Origin: Streptomyces sp. B3I8
Lineage (GTDB): Bacteria > Actinomycetota > Actinomycetes > Streptomycetales > Streptomycetaceae
NCBI RefSeq assembly: GCF_030816915.1
Contig: NZ_JAUSYN010000002.1
Span: 5,097,501 to 5,161,500 of the forward strand
DNA length: 64,000 nt
Direction: 5' to 3'
In this document: positions 60,844 to 64,000 of the stretch, piece by piece
Position numbering within the stretch: position 1 is the first letter of the stretch
Layout of the letters: each line of letters starts with the position of its first letter
Translations under genes and position numbers: made by a program
Notes under the pieces: model-generated
The model's database searches: none
Told to the model about the DNA's origin: nothing
What the model saw: the letters and a program-made list of their open reading frames with translations, nothing else

Positions 60844-62582
60844 CCAAGGCGACCGGCGCGACCGACGCGGCAGCGGCGACCGGCGCGACCGGGGCGGGTG
60901 ACGCGACTCCCGCGGCACCCGCCCCGGGCCGCCGGGACCACCGCGACCGCCGTCGGCGTGCCGCGGCGCGGCTCGGCCTGATGGCCACGCCCGTCGCGTT
61001 CTTCGCGGTGTTCTTCGCCTACCCGGTCACCGCGATCGTCGCCCGCGGCCTGCGGACGGAAGGCGGCTGGCAGCTCGGCCGGATCGCGGACGTCCTCGGG
61101 CAGTCCGACATCCGGCACGTGCTGTGGTTCACCACCTGGCAGGCGCTCGCCTCCACCGCGCTCACCCTGGTGATCGCGCTCCCCGGCGCATATGTCTTCG
61201 CGCGCTTCGACTTCCCCGGCCGGAACGTCCTGCGCGCGGTGGTGACCGTGCCGTTCGTGCTGCCGACCGTCGTCGTCGGCACCGCGTTCCTCGCCCTCGT
61301 CGGCCGAGGGGGACTCCTCGACGAGCTGTGGGGCCTGCGGCTGGACACCACCGTGTGGGCGATCCTGCTCGCGCACGTCTTCTTCAACTACGCCGTCGTC
61401 GTACGCACCGTCGGCGGCCTGTGGGGACAGCTCGACCCCCGCCAGGAGGAGGCCGCACGCATGCTCGGCGCCTCCCGGTTCACCGCCTGGCGCACGGTCA
61501 CCCTGCCCGCGCTCGGCCCGGCCGTGGCCGCCGCCGCGCTCATGGTGTTCCTGTTCACCTTCACCTCCTTCGGCATCGTGCAGATCCTCGGCGGCCCCAC
61601 CTTCGCCACCCTGGAGGTCGAGATCTACCGGCAGACCTCCGAGATCTTCGACCTGTCCACGGCCGCCGTCCTCACCCTCGTCCAGTTCGCCGCCGTCGGC
61701 GCGATCCTCGCCGTGCACGCCTGGACCGTGCGCCGCCGGGAGACCGCGCTGCGACTCGTGGACGCCTCGGGTACCGCCCGTCGCCCGCGCGGCGCCGGAC
61801 AGTGGGCGCTGCTCGCCGGCGTCCTCACCACCGTCGCCCTGCTGCTGGTACTGCCGCTCGCCGTGCTCGTGCAGCGCTCCCTGGACGCGCCCGGCTTCGC
61901 CTACTACAAGGCGCTCACCCGCGAGGACGGCGGCACCTTCCTCGTCCCGCCGATCGACGCCGTCGGCATCTCACTGCGCTACGCCGTCGCCGCCACCGTC
62001 GTCGCCCTCGTCATCGGCGGGCTCGCCGCCGCGGCGCTGGCCCGCCGCGACGCCGGACGGCTCGTCCGGGGCTTCGACGCGCTGCTGATGCTGCCGCTCG
62101 GCGTCTCCGCCGTCACCGTCGGCTTCGGCTTCCTCATCGCCCTCGACGAACCCCCGCTGGACCTGCGCTCCTCCTGGCTGCTGGTGCCGCTCGCGCAGGC
62201 CCTGGTCGGCGTCCCCTTCGTGGTGCGCATCATGCTGCCGGTGCTGCGCGCGGTCGACGACCGGCTGCGGCAGGCCGCGGCCGTGCTCGGCGCCTCCCCC
62301 TGGCGGGTGTGGCGGGAGGTCGACCTGCCGCTGGTGCGGCGGGCGCTGCTGGTCGCCGCCGGATTCGCGTTCGCCGTCTCGCTGGGGGAGTTCGGGGCGA
62401 CCGTGTTCCTCGCCCGGCCCGACAACCCCACCCTGCCCGTCGCCGTCGCCCGGCTGCTCGGCCGGGCCGGCGAGCTCAACTACGGGCAGGCGATGGCCCT
62501 GTCCACGATCCTGATGGTGGTGTGCGCGACGGCCCTGCTCGTCCTGGAGCGGCTGCGCACCGACCGGAGCGGGGAGTTCTGA
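60840..62582 (+). CDS. thiP: Thiamine ABC transporter permease ThiP
   Basis: The 580-residue protein is a fused pair of permease domains with about 12 transmembrane helices. Two EAA loops are visible: EEAARMLGASRFTAWRTVTL in the first half and RQAAAVLGASPWRVWREVDL in the second, each for docking the ATPase. The Ala/Thr-rich N-terminal 35 residues are cytoplasmic and poorly conserved; GTG was chosen because it overlaps the thiB stop. The architecture matches ThiP. Confidence 0.93.
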   Translation: MTKATGATDAAAATGATGAGDATPAAPAPGRRDHRDRRRRAAARLGLMATPVAFFAVFFAYPVTAIVARGLRTEGGWQLGRIADVLGQSDIRHVLWFTTWQALASTALTLVIALPGAYVFARFDFPGRNVLRAVVTVPFVLPTVVVGTAFLALVGRGGLLDELWGLRLDTTVWAILLAHVFFNYAVVVRTVGGLWGQLDPRQEEAARMLGASRFTAWRTVTLPALGPAVAAAALMVFLFTFTSFGIVQILGGPTFATLEVEIYRQTSEIFDLSTAAVLTLVQFAAVGAILAVHAWTVRRRETALRLVDASGTARRPRGAGQWALLAGVLTTVALLLVLPLAVLVQRSLDAPGFAYYKALTREDGGTFLVPPIDAVGISLRYAVAATVVALVIGGLAAAALARRDAGRLVRGFDALLMLPLGVSAVTVGFGFLIALDEPPLDLRSSWLLVPLAQALVGVPFVVRIMLPVLRAVDDRLRQAAAVLGASPWRVWREVDLPLVRRALLVAAGFAFAVSLGEFGATVFLARPDNPTLPVAVARLLGRAGELNYGQAMALSTILMVVCATALLVLERLRTDRSGEF

Positions 62583-63601
62583 TGCTGCTGAGCCTCACGG
62601 GAGCGAGCGTCCGCTTCGGCGGACGGCCCGCGCTCGACGCCGTCGACCTGGACGTCGCCGACCACGAGATCGTGTGCGTCCTCGGCCCCAGCGGCAGCGG
62701 CAAGTCCACCCTGCTGCGGGCGGTCGCCGGACTCCAGCCGCTGGACGCCGGCCGCGTGCTGCTCGACGGGCGGGACCAGGCCGCCGTGCCCGCGCACCGG
62801 CGCCAGGTCGGCCTCATGTTCCAGGACCACCAGCTCTTCCCGCAGCACGACGTCGGCGGCAACGTCGCCTTCGGACCGCGCATGCACGGCATGGCGAGGA
62901 GCGAACGGGCCGCGCGGGTGCGGGAGCTGCTGGAGCTGGTCGGGCTGCCCGGCGCCGAACGGCGGGCGGTCGCCGTGCTGTCCGGCGGCGAGCAGCAGCG
63001 CGTCGCCCTCGCCCGCGCGCTGGCCGCCCGCCCCAGGCTGCTCATGCTCGACGAACCGCTCGGCCAGCTCGACCGCTCGCTGCGGACACGCCTCGTCGTC
63101 GAACTCCGCGAACTCTTCGCCCGGCTCGGCACCACCGTCCTCGCCGTCACCCACGACCAGGGCGAGGCGTTCGCGCTCGCCGACCGGGTCGTGGTCATGC
63201 GCGACGGCCGCATCGCCCAGTCCGGCACCCCGCTCCAGGTGTGGCAGCACCCCGCCGACGCGTTCGTCGCCCGCTTCCTCGGCTTCGACAACGTCGTCCC
63301 GGCCACCGTCACAGGCCGGGCCGCCGATACCCCCTGGGGCAAGCTCCCCGTGCCGGACGGCTCCCCGCAGGGCCCCGGCACACTGCTCGTGCGGCCCGCC
63401 GGGGTACGGCTGGTGACCGGTGCCGAGGGCCTGCCCTGCACCGTCACCGCCCACACCTTCCGCGGCACCCACGTCTCCGTCCACCTCCGCCCCGAGGGGG
63501 CGCCCCGCCTGGAGGCGGCCTGCGCCCTGCGGGACGCCCCGGAGGTGGGCAGCGAGGTCGGCGTCATGTTCGACGCCGCGGAGACCGTCGTGCTCGGCTG
63601 A
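62582..63601 (+). CDS. thiQ: Thiamine ABC transporter ATP-binding protein ThiQ
   Basis: The 339-residue ATPase has Walker A GPSGSGKST, Q-loop MFQDHQLFPQ, signature LSGGEQQRVALARAL, Walker B LLMLDEPLGQLD and the switch His in VTHDQGEA. It is about 100 residues longer than E. coli ThiQ; the extra C-terminal part resembles a TOBE-like regulatory domain. It overlaps thiP by one base (TGATG). Regulation is through the upstream riboswitch. Confidence 0.93.
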   Translation: MLLSLTGASVRFGGRPALDAVDLDVADHEIVCVLGPSGSGKSTLLRAVAGLQPLDAGRVLLDGRDQAAVPAHRRQVGLMFQDHQLFPQHDVGGNVAFGPRMHGMARSERAARVRELLELVGLPGAERRAVAVLSGGEQQRVALARALAARPRLLMLDEPLGQLDRSLRTRLVVELRELFARLGTTVLAVTHDQGEAFALADRVVVMRDGRIAQSGTPLQVWQHPADAFVARFLGFDNVVPATVTGRAADTPWGKLPVPDGSPQGPGTLLVRPAGVRLVTGAEGLPCTVTAHTFRGTHVSVHLRPEGAPRLEAACALRDAPEVGSEVGVMFDAAETVVLG

Positions 63602-63638
63602 ACACCCTCGAACAGGCCGGGGTACGCCGGACACGGCA

Positions 63639-63668
63639 ACGGCCCGCCCCCGCGAGGGGACGGGCCGT
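63639..63668. terminator. Bidirectional terminator between thiQ and the LAETG protein gene
   Basis: ACGGCCCGCCCCC pairs with GGGGACGGGCCGT over 13 positions with one mismatch and a 4-nt loop. It sits between convergent genes, 38 nt after thiQ and 27 nt after the other stop. Confidence 0.72.
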
Positions 63669-63694
63669 CACCGCGAACCGGTGCTGCGCGTGCG

Positions 63695-64000
63695 TCAGCC
63701 GGCCTTCGAGGCGCCGCGGCGGCGCATCCCGAAGAACACCGCGCCACCACCGACGACGACCAGCGCGGCGGCGATGCCGGCGATCATCGGGGTGTTCGAA
63801 CTGGCGCCGGTCTCGGCCAGGTTGGACTCACCGACGGCCGCGGGCGACGGGCCGTTGTCGCTGCCCGCACCGGCGGCCGGCGCGGTGGTGTCCTCCGCCG
63901 CCTTCGAGTCCGACGGGGTGGCCGCGGGTGTGGTGTCGCCCGACGGCTTGTCCGCCGTGTCCGACGGCTTCGGGGAGGCGGGCTTCGACGGCGTGGTGCC
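63695..64000 (-). CDS. LAxTG-sorted surface protein, C-terminal fragment
   Basis: Only the last 101 codons are inside the window; the gene extends past the right edge. The visible part is a Pro/Ser/Thr/Asp-rich linker, then [20 protein letters not shown], a hydrophobic helix ([13 protein letters not shown]) and a basic tail [15 protein letters not shown] plus helix plus positive tail is the sorting signal for class E sortases of Streptomyces, the type used by long chaplins. The extracellular domain is not visible, so function is unknown. Confidence 0.85.
   Translation of the reverse strand, partial: GTTPSKPASPKPSDTADKPSGDTTPAATPSDSKAAEDTTAPAAGAGSDNGPSPAAVGESNLAETGASSNTPMIAGIAAALVVVGGGAVFFGMRRRGASKAG

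Overview
The window is about 72% GC actinobacterial chromosome, almost certainly Streptomyces. It carries whiG (sporulation sigma factor), nsdA, four tandem type I signal peptidase genes, a GlnR-type operator before amtB-glnK-glnD, an LAxTG sorting signal (sortase E type) and many GTG starts. As far as I can recall, the gene order follows the S. coelicolor core region from thiL to rlmN (roughly SCO5562 to SCO5645). Two stretches that I remember as insertions in S. coelicolor, between dprA and whiG and between cdsA and rlmN, are absent here. I saw no insertion sequence, prophage, CRISPR array, rRNA or credible tRNA.

Layout. 1-2345: a truncated lipoprotein gene, a stand-alone Lrp/AsnC effector domain, and thiL-thiD. 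2346-4675: rpmB and a DhaL/FakA-like kinase. 4682-12691: recG, interrupted by an intein in its P-loop, then a divergent HSP90-family ATPase gene coupled to a large TPR-protein gene that carries two apparent frameshifts. 12908-18157: rsmD, coaD, a DivIVA-like coiled-coil gene, yceD-rpmF-rnc and mutM. 18247-24711: an HxlR regulator, a secreted CAP-domain protein, acyP, a small coiled-coil protein and smc. 24954-30679: glucose permease glcP, ftsY, a primase/polymerase-like protein and nsdA. 30757-35251: nitrogen cluster amtB-glnK-glnD. 35355-42268: ffh, a methyltransferase, a SprT-like protein, then rpsP-khpA-rimM-trmD-rplS. 42365-50348: sipW-X-Y-Z, a NUDIX gene, a DUF2469 gene, and yraN-yifB-dprA. 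50651-53019: whiG, a TetR gene and an M23-type secreted protein. 53339-59522: rpsB-tsf-pyrH-frr-cdsA and rlmN. 59574-63601: a TPP riboswitch driving thiB-thiP-thiQ. The right edge holds the C-terminus of an LAETG-anchored surface protein.

Most of the window is translation, secretion and chromosome-maintenance housekeeping (ribosomal proteins, SRP pathway Ffh/FtsY, signal peptidases, RNase III, SMC, RecG, MutM), with thiamine genes at both ends and nitrogen control in the middle. The most unusual content is the RecG intein. It starts with Ala instead of Cys or Ser and carries the Trp-Cys-Thr set that marks class 3 inteins, with a collapsed LAGLIDADG endonuclease region. Next to it is the HSP90-like/TPR gene pair. 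Secondary points are a cluster of DnaA-box-like 9-mers before rpsB, an RBS-sequestering hairpin below the TPP riboswitch, and a 116-nt out-of-frame overlap of two signal peptidase genes.
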